Shown one piece after another: positions 12,385 through 25,800 of a DNA stretch of 64,000 nucleotides; position 1 is the stretch's first letter, and each line of letters begins with the position of its first letter. Below the pieces are notes generated by a model. That model was not told the DNA's origin. It searched no databases and worked only from the letters and a program-made list of their open reading frames with translations. Source of the DNA: Zingiber officinale (lineage: Eukaryota > Streptophyta > Magnoliopsida > Zingiberales > Zingiberaceae); the NCBI RefSeq assembly GCF_018446385.1, contig NC_056003.1:22007198-22071197 (forward strand). The letters run 5' to 3'. Position numbers and translations under genes: made by a program.

Positions 12385-13577
12385 AGTAAGATTATTTTTA
12401 TAAATTAAATGTAATAAATTATTATTTAATATTGTATTTCTTATTTATAAATTTATAATATTACTTTTTAACAAATTAAGTGATATAAGAGTGATTCATT
12501 AATAAATAACTGAGATTTTTTTAAAGATACGTAAATTATTGAGTGTGAGACTCATACAAAAATTATAGGGAAGTTTTTTTTTTTATAGTGGAGAGAAGAG
12601 TAAGATCTTTTATTTTTTGATGTGATAATAATGTGACATCTTGAAAATAGAAAAACCTTATTTTTGAGGATTTTCATTGAAGATGCCCTAAGTGCACGAC
12701 ATAGTTTGTGATGAATTTCATTAAGAAGGTTTCAGGCAAAAAGATTAGCAATTTCGACCGCAAGAGATTGAATTATAGCATCCCATTCTCCGAGTTAAAC
12801 CCATTTCGATAGCTCGAAGTTCGACATCTGACACAAATGCGACTCTTGTCTTATGGATGAATCCTTCAATCACATATCTGTCAACACTAATTCTGGTGCC
12901 TCCAAGTTCCTCGCTGCCAAATCCCTGACTAAAGACTGCATAAGCTCAATTGCAAATTCAGAAGTTGTACAAAACCATCGCTGAGTTCCAATGATTTCCA
13001 GCAAAGTTAACGAATCCAAGACCCTCTACTGTCTATAATAATCTTGTGGAACAAGAACATCCCACACATAAAATTGCTTGCGGCTTGACTTGGCAAACTA
13101 GGCACTCTTGTGACATTAACTCTCTATAAGTTTAAGTTCGCCAAAAGTTCTTCGTGGAAAGCTTTCCAAAGGATCGTATGAACCTATTTGAAAACATAAC
13201 CTCTCTAAATTTTAATTATTTTGTATTAGTTAAAGATGATATATACTATTATTATTATTTTGTGTTTTGCTTTTTTTTTTTAATTCATTGGTGTTTGTTG
13301 GGATGTTCCCACCTTAAAAAAAAATATTTTTCTAAAAGTAATTTTCGTAGGAAATAAAATAGCCAAAATCCGACTGGTGATCCGATAATCCAATAAACTT
13401 TGTGCCGTGAAGAGAGATCGGAGTCGAATTTCCCCACAAACACACACGAACGAATGTTCCATCCAACTACCCGTTATGCTTGCGTAATGCCACCCGATCC
13501 GCCTTCGTATATATGAATAGATATAAAGCGAGAGCTTATTAAGTTAACTTGTTCCCGTTCCTTCGATTCATTATCCA
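12385..13577. other. Intergenic AT-rich DNA, no gene seen
   Basis: I find no supported gene or repeat here. A stretch at about 12700-13130 has more balanced composition and short minus-strand frames with protein-like wording, possibly an old element, but I cannot name it. Confidence 0.5.
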
Positions 13578-13580
13578 TCT

Positions 13581-13606
13581 AGAGAGAGAGAGAGAGAGAG
13601 AGAGAG
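13581..13606 (+). repeat. (AG)n microsatellite in the VPS15 5' region
   Basis: A run of AG dinucleotides lies about 270 bp upstream of the VPS15 start codon, within the probable promoter or 5' UTR. GA repeats are common near plant transcription starts and can bind BBR/BPC factors. That function is only inferred here. Confidence 0.85.
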
Positions 13607-13869
13607 GAGCGCCGGAGCAACTGCGACGCCACCGACGACCCTTACGCCGACGTGGTGGATAGGAGAGGAGCACCGACTCCCTACAAATTGCTCTCCGCGC
13701 GTTGATTGTAATTAAGAACCAAGGAGTCATGGGAGAACCCTAATACAACTCCATTCTCGCATTGTCTGCGATCCACGCCGCTCGATCTCGATCAGATAAG
13801 AACTAGGAGAAGGAGGGGAGAGGGGCGGAAGAGAGGATCCGAGCTACTTTTTCAGGGAACGGCGGAGCC

Positions 13870-16800
13870 ATGGGGAATAAGATCGCAAGAACGACCCAGG
13901 TGTCCGCGTCGGAGTACTACCTCCACGACCTCCCTTCCAGTTATAATTTGGTGCTTGTGGAGCTCCTCGGACGCGGACGCTTCTTCAAATCCATACTCTG
14001 CAAGCATGACGAAGGCCTAGTCCTCGTCAAGGTTTATTTCAAGCGCGGCGAACCCCTCGACCTTAGGGTTACTTTCCCTCACTTTGGCTCCTTGATTTAT
14101 CGAGCTTGTTGTTTAAGGCGAGCTACCTGATGCGACTGCTTTTGTAGGAGTATGAGAGGAGGTTGGCTCAGATTAGGGATATCTTCCAGTCCGTACAGCA
14201 TCCCCATGTTTGGCCGTTCCAAGTGAGCATTGTTTTAATTGACCAACATGCTTTTGATGGTTAACAGCTGAATTTCTTGGAACTTATGTGCTAACTTTCT
14301 GGTATCTATCTCTGTAGCATAGTATAACGTCAGGCAGTTGAAAGTCTTGATTTTCAGTCACTTTTATTTTGGAACCTGACCTAGAACTCATTCATTATTT
14401 GTTTATTTATTTTTTGCATTTGTCTAACACCTGTATAAGGGGATTAATTCTTATATTGGTGAACAAATGAAGAAATTTTCATTTCTAGTGGAGAAAATAG
14501 TTGCTTGTGTAGTTAAGCCATTTAAATGATGGTCTGCATCTCATGCTTCTTTTTCTTTTTTTTTTCTTTATGTTTTGTTTTTGGTTCTGTTTAAGCATTG
14601 TTTCTAACCTCTCGTGGTTGGCATATAGTTCTGGCTGGAAACCGATAAGGCTGCCTATCTTTTGAGGCAATACTTCTTCAGCAACCTTCATGATCGGCTG
14701 AGCACCAGACCATTCCTCAGCCTTATTGAGAAAAAATGGTTGGCATTTCAGGTATTTCTTTCATTACTATGAAATGATTAATCATCTTTTGGCAATACAA
14801 TTGTTTTGAAATAATGTTTCTCCTCCCACTTGAAAATCTGTAGATTTATGAAATTGTATCCACGTGTTTTAATCCATTTTTACCTTCAGTGTGTCCTGTT
14901 CCTTTCTAAATATGGGCCTGAACTTAGCTGATTTGCACGTGCAGTTACTTTGTGCAGTGGAGCAGAGCCACAATAAAGGAGTTTGCCATGGTGAGAACAA
15001 TTTTCTTTGCAGGAAGGAAATGTTTTGCTCTTAAAACCCTATGTTGAAGATATTCACAATTGGGGTGTTTTGCTAACTCTAGGTGATATCAAGTGTGAGA
15101 ATGTCCTAGTTACCTCTTGGAATTGGTTATATCTTGCTGACTTTGCATCTTTCAAGCCAACATATATACCAGATGACGATCCTTCTGATTTTTCATTCTT
15201 CTTTGACACTGGTGGGAGAAGACGATGTTATCTTGCACCTGAGGTGAGTTTGTGCTATGTTGTTCTCTTAGCATCTTCAACCTTTGTCTTCAAATTTGCA
15301 TCAAATAGTATTAGAAGACTTGGATTTAAATTTAGAAAAGGAGCGATGCAATGGAGGTTTTAATTTAAGAAAAAAAAAGTGAGTAGTACTATTTTGATTA
15401 TTGTTTTAAATGCTCAATTCACACCATCAAAGAAAAATGAGCACTTAATTACTTTCAATAGTAGCAGTAATTATATTCAGTTATAATTGTCTTTTACAGG
15501 ATAGGTAGATAAAACTATGAATAAAATTGTAGCCGCACCCTATAAATGCTTAATTAATCAACCTCGCCTATGACTCTAGATATGGTTTTTGGGAATTGAT
15601 AGTTGAAATTGAATGTTCCTATTAGTAACAAAACTAGAAAGCTGATACTAAGATGTTAAAGACAATAGAAGTAGAGCTTATTAAATAGGATGAAGGAAGA
15701 AAAGTGTCTGGGAAAAACATCGATAATGCTTTAAACTTTGGATTTTGATGAAAAATAAGGTTGGAAAGTGATAAATAATCTCAAATCTTGAATAGTCAAG
15801 AAGAAAATCCAAGTAATAACCAGTAATGACACCATAAAGTACAAAACTACTACATACTGAAAATTCTTTAATGATTTCCACAGTTTTAGAAGGAAAAAAA
15901 TGAATATATATGTTGTTTTTCTTATTTAAACTTACGTAAAGTATGCAACAGGGGTGTGAGTCCAAGTTTTTGACCCGACCATATACTAAAACTTTTACAT
16001 ATGATCAATAGGGATGTCAAGTGACGACTTAAAGTGCAAGAGTAAATATTCGACAATAATGTAGACATTTAAGTGTTGTCTATTTCGATTTTAAATACTT
16101 TTGCATGTAAGCAATAGAGGTGGTAGCTTTCTATTCGGTGTGTCATAGGTATTAGATGATAAGAAATTGCTAAATATAAAAATTTGTTACAAGTTTAATA
16201 AAGTTTCAAGCCTGGGAATGTTTGCATAACAAGCTAGAAATTGAGTATAACATGAAGGAAATTTACATATTTCTAAAGATAGCAAAAGAAAATATAGAGA
16301 TTAAGGTGATATTAAATAAAATCTATCATGATTTGAAATCTTATCTTTGTTTGGCAACATGGTTGAAACATGTCGTTCAGGTAGATTATCAAAATTTGAT
16401 ACTAATTGATTTGGAGAATTTCTTGAATGCCATCCGTGCCAATTGTGCATATGAATATTTTACCGTGTTAATATTCAACACGCTTTGACGCATGACAAGA
16501 TGAATCCTTTGTCAATTTTTGGTCTCTTGTTTTTTTTAAAAAATTCTAATTCACTTTGTCTAATTTTTATAGTCCTATTTTTAAAACTAAAAGATTATAG
16601 GAGTATAATTCGTACTAATTTATTTCAACAAGCATTGAGTAAGTAATTAAGTAAAATTTATTTTTAGTTCAGCTGTCTAATGGAGTACAATTAGAAACTA
16701 CGATTTCTTAGTGTAGCTCCTCTGTTGACTTTCTTTTATGTATATGTGAGTTTAGACACAAATGATGATCTCCTAGTGACTCTTAGAAGCATAATATCGA

Positions 16801-19800
16801 GACTACAATTAAATAGAGAATTAGATATGAGGCTATTAATGATAGTCAAATATTTTGAGAGATATATGATTCTTTTAGTGATCTTTTTGAATGTCATATG
16901 GATACAAATTGGATGTTGGTAAATATAAAATAATTTATTATTAGTCATTATCAACACATACATATAGAACAGTATTTTAATTTTGTTCACTTATTTGTCT
17001 TACAACCCCCTAATCCAAAAAAGATTATAGTATAGATTTTCGCGCAAATGACATCTTAAGTGGTTGCTAAAGGAATTTGCTGGTTTCTTCCTCATTTATA
17101 GGAATTTATAAAATTGTCTCGCATCTCGATTAGAGAGATTATTTACATTTATTATAATATGTGCCTTCAGAAGGGTAGCCTTGACGCCACGGTAAAGTTG
17201 TTGCTGTATGACCTTGTGGTCATTGGTTCGAGTCGCGGAAACAGTCTCTTGCAATGCAAGAGAAGGGTATGTATAATAGATCCAATGTGCTATGACCCTT
17301 TCCGGGACTCGACATTGGCAGAAGTTTCATGCATCAACTGTCCTTTATAATATGTGCCTTCAATTAAGTGCTATAGCAAAAGAGAAGGAAAAAAACAAAG
17401 TCAATAATGTACACCTATATGATATTGCATTCGTTTAGTTTGTGATGATCTAATGATAAATTGGTGGAATATATTACTTGACAAAGCAAGAAATCCACCA
17501 TAACCATTTCAATTCGTCATCCAACAAATTAAAAAGTTGCAACAGAGAGTAAATGCCTGTGAGTAAGATGATGATGAAGCTTTTGACTAAGGATTTCTAT
17601 TGTTTGGATCTTGACTTTGACATTCTTAAACATCTCAACTCTAAAATTCCAACCACAACAAAGAAAAGAATGATGAATATGATGAGAGTGATGAACATGG
17701 AGGAGAGAAAGAGAAATCTTTTTAAATTATTCTATAGAAACTAGCTCATAAAGGAAAGAGTGATGAGAATAGTGAGAGTGATGAACATAATCGCCTTCTA
17801 ACCCAACAATCCGATGAGAATTTTAAAATGTTGATAGTTAGTTTGATAACAGTGCAATTGCAGTTGTTGATTGATGCAATGGTAGTGGAGATGCACTGAG
17901 TGGTGTTAAAACTTATATTCCTTCGACTTCAATACCTGACCCTTGGATACGTGAGCAAGGTTACATATGCAACCTAGGATGATGATGATAGTGTCAAAGC
18001 TATTAAGAGTCGATATTAATGTCGATATAAGGGTGGCAGATGAAACTCAAGATATGTGGGAGAATTTACCTAAGATTGATTTTGATTAAGCTTCATTGTA
18101 CTCTTAGCTTTTTTTATTATACTCTTATGCATCATACAATTATCCATCATACTAGAACTCAGTGACACGTGGGTATTATTATGTTGTGCTAAAAAATTCT
18201 AATTCCAGTGTCCAAGTTTAACTCCAATAGTGAACCGAAACATGTTGATGGACATGTAAAGAAATCAATATGGATAATTATTTAATTTGGATGTTGGAAA
18301 CTATGGAGTTGATCTTACAAGGATGATACAAGAAACGATCCTCCCATCCGATAACACTCTGTTTTGATATTAGCAACTAAATTCATTTTAATTAGTAGTG
18401 TTTTGCATTAAATTTTTTTTTAGGAAGAGAAATATATGTGTTTGTTTTTATCTAACAATAACAAGGTATCCAATGTTTGAAAATTTACATAAAGTCATTA
18501 TAAAATCAAGTATAATAGGCAACAATTTTTTTTAAATAGAAAAATATAAACATATAGAGTGAACACTTATTCACCCAATAATTATGATATATATATAGGT
18601 ATGTAGACAATGCGTTAATAAGCCAAAGCCACCATACCCTCACTACACAAGGAATTTGATTTTATGTGCATTCTTAAACCAAAATTTATTGACACTTCTG
18701 AATATTATCAAAATGCAAAACCCACATTACATTTCATGAATAATTTGAAGTTGATTAGATCCAAATAATACCAAGCTTTAGCAAATTCCAATAGTAACTT
18801 TAGCATATTGACAAATATATGTAAAACATAAAATAAGCAATTCCAGTAATTATCAAAATTTCAAACTTGTGACAATTTTAATTCACTATATATCTAAACA
18901 TACTGAAGCTGGGAACTAATCTCCATGATCATTATGGATGCAAGTTGTTGGATTTGAAATAGTAGTAGAATAGTCCGAGGAAGAAATTGAGTCATGACCT
19001 CTACAATCAAACTTTAAGCGTTTAAGAGTTGAAGTTTATTCGCTTTTATTATTTATACAATAATAACAAAAGTATAGGTTAAATTTATACCTTAACTTAC
19101 TGGTTATTGTAGAAAAATTCAATAAGCACTAAACATTTTACGAGATAGTGCTCATATAGGTTGAGTTGAACATGTATCCTCATTTTGGATTTGGATCGAA
19201 GGGATCTCACAGTTCATATCAAAGTTGCACTCTATAAAAATATTATTCCAAGAGTGCTTAAACCAACTTTACTCAACTAAGTGGTTAGATAAGAATGCTT
19301 CTTCATCGTAACATTCAAAAGATGTTCAACATCTACCTATATCATTTGAAACTTGTCAACATCTATTGTTCTCAAATATTAATAAAATAATGTTTTATAA
19401 TTAATATACACTTATATAATTAGTATACTTTTATATTTGCAAGGAAATAAAGAATATGGTAGGAAAAATGTATCATTCTGAAACTCTGACACTACTTGAA
19501 AATTTAAGTGGTCAAAATGGAGGCTACTTTTTTGTCATATGTTCCTCAGACTAAAAGAAAAAATGTTAAGAGATTGATGTGGCTAGCTAGGCTCTTATAG
19601 ATTATTGAATTGTAAAAGATTATTAAATTATTTTATTTATGAAAGAGCATTGTTTTATTATACGTTAGAAATATAAGATGCAGACATAACACCCAATATC
19701 TAAATAAACCATTTTGGACTAATCATAGATTATATAATTTATTATATATAATTATTAACTCCTACACGACTAATTGTTGACTGCATATCTGTTAACTCCA

Positions 19801-22800
19801 TAACTCTTAACACTTTCCCAATCATTTATGCCCACTTTATTTCACTAAGTAAAAAAGTCCACAAAAGTAAAAAAGAAAAGAGAAAAGAGAAAAGAGAAGA
19901 TACTTGATTTGGATCATGAAGATGCAATGCTATTGCAATGTCTTTGAAACTGTAATCATGCAACACTTGGATTGAAATTGATAATCTTTATGGGAGTTTA
20001 TCTTCAAAAGTCAAAATTGGTGAGAATCTGCAAAATGCTTGATATGGTTTTCTTTCTTAGCTCCTCTCATATTGATGATATTACATGCTTTGAAGTTTTT
20101 GAAAATCAAGTGAATTTGTGAAAAGTCAAAGGAAAGAGAGAGAGAGGATTCTAGTAGATACTTATAGAGAACAAGATATTACTCCGAGAGATGAGAAGAT
20201 GTCAAAGAGGTAACTGATAACATTTTTACATACACTCAGAAAAGTGAAAGGAAAATATTGAAAATGAAGGACCAGTCAATCTTTTAAATTTTTTAATCAA
20301 TGGAATGAATGAAAAAAGTTATTGCATCCACAACGAGAAGAGTTTCAATGTAGACCCTGAGATAGGAGGATATGAGTTAGTGATATTCTTTTTTTTTTGG
20401 TGGACTTAAAGAGAATGAGATGTTAGAGGAACAAACAGTACCTAATCTCTTCCTAAATCATACACATGATACCAAAAGATAAAAAAAAAGGAGGGAAAGT
20501 GTTGGTGAAATAAGAATTGAGCAGTGTGTCATTTGAGACAAAGAGGAATATTTGAGATAAGATGAACAATAAATGTTTCAGTTCTAAAAATGGTTTTTGA
20601 TTGTTGACATCCTTCTTTTTTTTTGGAATTGTGCCTTTGTTTTTCACCATTACACCATTGTTTCATAAAGAAATTTAATACTCCTTGTTTTACTCAAATT
20701 GGGTTCGTGCCTATGGGCTTTAGACCTTTTTTATTATTACTTTTTTATTTTTCTCTTGGAGGTTTAGCGGAGTGTCCATGTGGTCATTAATCTGGTCATG
20801 ACACTTTGAAGCAATGTATGTCCTGTGCTCTTTAGGTCTTTGCTTCTCCTTGGCCCTTTTGAAGCCCTAATCTTAAGATCTCAAGATGAAGAGTGGGAAA
20901 CCTCAGTCCAAGCAACCCAGAAAGGTTGATACCAAGCTTTTGGGGAAGGGATTGAGATGAACCTGAACAAGTGACTAAAAAACCATGGAACTTGAAGGTC
21001 AACATGGATCCGAATAAGCTCAAGAGGCCTCTTGGTTCTTTTAGATCTTCATGGAAGAATTGAGGAACGCTTTCTACGTAAAATAATGATTTTAATAAGT
21101 CAGTTGCAGCGGTTAGCAAAGCTAGAGGAGATAAGTGGGTCAACATTTCAGAGGTTATGAAGGCTATGGTAGCCAAGCGAAAATCAGATTATATGAAGAC
21201 CATGATTTTCCAAGTCAATATGGGAGGAAGTTATGTTGTTGTAGCAGTAGAAGTTGCTAATGATTGAAACAAGTCTAAATTTGAGGTGAATGATTATGAA
21301 GAGGAATGTGATAATTTTCGAGTGAGAAGAGCACAGAGGATGAGATATTGAAAGAGAAAAGGTTGCTGGCCTAAAGATAGTTGGACCATATACCTGTTAT
21401 ATCAAGAAACCAGTGTTCTAAATGGTGGTCGAGGCGACCGCCTAGGCGGGAGGCGGGAGGCAACGACACCGCCTTTTCACCGCCTCAGGCAAAAGCGGTG
21501 CTTTAGGCGATAACTCACCTCTTTCTGCCATGGCTGCGCATGGAACCGCCGCCTCCACTGCCGCCGTTTCAGCACCGTGACATGTTTGGACGCATCACTT
21601 CGGCCCGACAACTAGTTTGGATGCGTTGTGCGAGCCCGGATGCATCGTCCGTGCCCGACGAAGGGCCTGGAAGTGTCGCCCGGTCCCAACAACACATTTG
21701 GACGTGTCATGCGAGCTCGTACACGTCGCCTGAGCCCTACGACGGGTCGCTCGAGCTCGACAACGGGCTCGGACACAACGCCTGGCCTGCCGATGCCAGG
21801 CTTGGTGATGCGTCGGACTAGTCGCTTGGCCAAAACAGGGTACACAATTTAATTTAACTTAGGTTAATAATTTTAATCAACTCCTAGCTATGATTGAGAT
21901 AATTTAAATAGATTTAATTGAAGCTTAATAAAATTATCTCATATATATTTTATTTTAAATATTTATATTATATTTTTATGTTAAATTAACATATTTTATT
22001 AAAAGTAAATATAAGAATAGTGGCTATTTATAATATTATCTATATAAAATAATTTTAAAAAATCAACTGTCTAGCACCACCTAGGCAGTGCCTAGGCGGC
22101 CGAGATGGTAGGCGGTCACTGACCGCCCCGCCATCACCGCCGCCTACTGCCATTTACAACACTGCAAGATACTTTGAGGCTTGAGTATTAGGCATTGTCC
22201 CAATATAGCCTTAAGCGTGACAGTTTACAGGTTTCAACAAAGTATGAAACAGAAGGGGAAGGTGGCCAATGTACTAGACTGAATTGCCCTGCACTCTAAC
22301 AAGGTGCTGCACAGAATACCCTGTATTTTTCATATATTAATTTTAAATCTTTTGGTAATTGATATTATTCATGAAGACATACTTGAAAAACTGTATAAAT
22401 ATGCCTGCATAAGCAAATCAGAAAGAGAGGATGGTCTTAGGATGACCCTTTTGGTAATTGATATTAACCTCACAGTCTTTGAAGGAGAGAACCAACCCTT
22501 TGTCAATAGGTGCTCCTGTTGAGCATTGCAATATTCTATGTGCCATTAGTGCAATCATATGCGGGAGGCATATTGGAAGTTTCTACAAGGATGAAAGAGA
22601 AGTGAAAGGTGCAATGTACTAAACTAATTGTCGTGCACTATAACAAGGTGCTATGATGAATATCATGTGGTCCCATAAATTTGTGTAAAGTTTTTTATTG
22701 TTGACGGATATTGATGATGAAAGTATCCTTGAATAAATGGACAATTATCTTTTGCCTAAGAGCAAATGAGAAGCTCAAGATGACTATATTATACAATTTT

Positions 22801-25800
22801 TCATTGCACTCAGTCTTTGGAGGAATCCCAACCACGTATGATGCAACAGCTTCATGGATAATTAAAGCATTATATATACCATCAGTCCATTCCTTTGTGG
22901 GAACTACCAATATTAATGCTGCAAAAGGTGATATTGTTCACTCCAAACGGCCCAATATTGCCAGCCCCCACAGCTAGATACAGGCAGGTAAATCAAGTAA
23001 CAAGCTGGCACCCCATGTGGGAGGGCATTTTCCATGGCTTCGTCGTGATTCGACCCTTGCCTCATGCTGCAAATCTGCCACATGGTTACCGACTCGGTTA
23101 CGTCCGCAAAGAGATTGATTGTTCTTAACTCTTGTTACTGGAATGAAAAGATTATAATATTCTTTTGGGAATGACACTTAACATACATAAGCAGAAAAAG
23201 AAAGAACATATCAATTTAGCATCTATATTATTGTTCCAAATCTAGATGATGATACTTTTCAATTACTGAGTTTTCTGCAACTTATATGGATAGGCATATT
23301 CGCATTTGCCTTCTTCGAGACACCAAATTTCCTTAAATTTCATGATTAAATTCTCCCTAGAATCCATAAAAGTACTTGGTATGGTTTAATTTTTGGATTC
23401 ATATTTATAATCTTTGACGTGTTTCTATTTACATTTCTATAGTTGTGTTATTAGAGAAGGAAATCAATCTCTGCTGTTATTCTTCTTTCAGAGGTTTTAT
23501 GATCATGGAGGTGAATCACCTGTTGCACCAGATGCACCATTAAAACCATCGATGGACATTTTCTCCATGGGGTATGTGTGTTTACAACTTAATATAGAAT
23601 CTTTATTTCCTTCCAGTTAGTTTTATCATTTCAGCTGTGTTATCTAAATTAATTTCATTTGAGTTCTTTAAATTAATCCCGTTAAGCATAATGTCAGTGA
23701 TAGCCAGAACATAGCTATAAGACTATTATTTCAGTTCCACAATTCAATAAAAGTTATACCCTCCAAGAAACCCCTGAGATCTCAATATAGATTTTTTTTT
23801 CTTTTATTAGACGTGAAAAAAAAAATCTATATTGAGATCTCAGGGGTTTCTTGGAGGGTATAAGAAACATCCTCTTGCAAAAAGCAATGTAAGACTGCGT
23901 ACAATGGATCCTTCCCCGGGACCCCGCATGTCGGGAGCTTCATGTACCGGGCTGCCCTTTTATTAGACGTGAGAATGATATTAGCATAGCTAACTGATCT
24001 TGTGATACCAGAGTACTTATCAACTTTGAAGCGCTAATTTTGATTTGAAACTTAAAGTCATTTGTGGGATTACAGTGTTGTATTGAAGGTAGTATATTTG
24101 TTGATGCGGATTGCCTACAGTTTTGCCTATGTCGTCTCATTACAAATTTCATTTAGTTTCTAAAATGATGTGATTCGGATGTGCTGTCTTAAAAATATTG
24201 GCACTTTATACCATTCTTTTGAATAATCCAGTTTTCAGGTTTCAGTTATATAATGGTCCTGACTGACATATTATATCGTAGAGTTTGTGTTCAACATCAT
24301 TTTGTCATACATATTAGATCCCACACACAATATATCAGTCATCATCCCTTTATCCTTTTACTATACAATATAAAATTTAGGCAACATTTTTATATATTCT
24401 CAAAATACAAAAATTATATTAATTAATAGTTTGAAGCTTTCAAATAAAAACATAATCAATTCTTAAAATCATCAAAATTTATCTAAAGACAGATGAAGCT
24501 TCATGACCATTATAAAAGCAAGATCTCAGACTTGATGCCTCTGTAGTGAAAATTTGAAACTAAAGATCAATCTTCATCGCCATCACAAAAGAAAATTCTT
24601 GAATTTTGTGTCTCTGCAATAGAATTATGATAAAGACTATTTAATTATGCGCAATAATAATAAAATTGTTGATTTTAATTTTATAAATTACTAAATAATT
24701 GTTATAAAAGATTTAATAAGAATCAAACATTTCATGAGATAATTAAAATTTGAATTCAACATTCAATATCATAAATATAACTCAATAGTAAGCATCTATC
24801 ATAATCCAATACTAATTAAAATATTTTTAATTAATATATTTAATATTAAGAAAATACTGAAACCATATCGGCATAGTACAATATGATATCAAAACTGCAT
24901 CATCCGATCATAAATTGAAACTCTGACACGGTTTGAAATTTTAAACCTTTGTTTAAACAGTTCATATTTCAAGGATCTATGTGCATCAAGTTCCTAGAGA
25001 AACGTAGTTCAATGCCTTTTTTTTCATACATCACTTATTCTCTGCTAATTATTAACCAGCAAAATAAGATGATGAAGAAATCAATAATTGTCTTGTTTTT
25101 GTCTTTCTTTATTTTTTTTAAAGTAATGTAACTATTCTAGATGAGTTCCTATAAATTGCTAAGTATAGGATTTTGTATATGTTGAAGCCAAGTTCCCAAT
25201 CCGATAGATGAGTTTGGTGTAAGTTTGATCGAGGATGCCTAGGTCAGAATGATTTGTGGACATTAAATTAAATGTATTGCATGTTGATCTAGTTCAAAGT
25301 CCTAGTGTGTTTACCCCTACTGAGCTGTAATTTCTTTTTCTGGCTAAGTGGTTTAAATGGATAAACGATTTAAGTCAATCCTATAAATGGTTAATGAGAT
25401 GTTACAGTCTTTTCCTTTCAGATGTGTTATTGCTGAACTTTTCTTGGAAGGACAACCATTGTTTGAGTTATCCCAGCTACTTGCATACCGGCGAGGGCAA
25501 TATGACCCTAGTCAGTGCCTAGAAAAGGTATATCTTTGGACATCTATCCAATTTATGAAGATTTCGCCTCGTTTTATGTAATAACTTCAAGAACTATTTT
25601 CTTTTTCTGTTTTTTTTTGAGAAGGGAACTCGAGTTGATTTCTATCTTTGGCCTTTTGCTTGGAAGCATCCCTCATTATATTATCTATTTGTTGTAATAT
25701 CTTGCTTATGGTTAAATAATTTAAGATTCGTTAACTATAACTTATCTTATGTGTAACTATTGTAGATACAAGATGAAGGTGTCCGGAAAATGATTCTTCA

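Noticed and set aside
12700-13130. Possible LINE or RNase H remnant on the minus strand
   Set aside because: Some phrases look protein-like, but I could not find any conserved motif in a consistent frame.
21540-21852. GC-rich frames inside the hAT-type element as a captured gene
   Set aside because: Translations on both strands are repetitive ([17 protein letters not shown]) without a domain or splice structure; better explained by composition.
23754-23863. microRNA-type hairpin
   Set aside because: The perfect 47-bp arms are explained by a SINE insertion that carried an inverted local copy, and such perfect long arms with a 16-base loop ending in poly(A) are not typical of a plant microRNA precursor.
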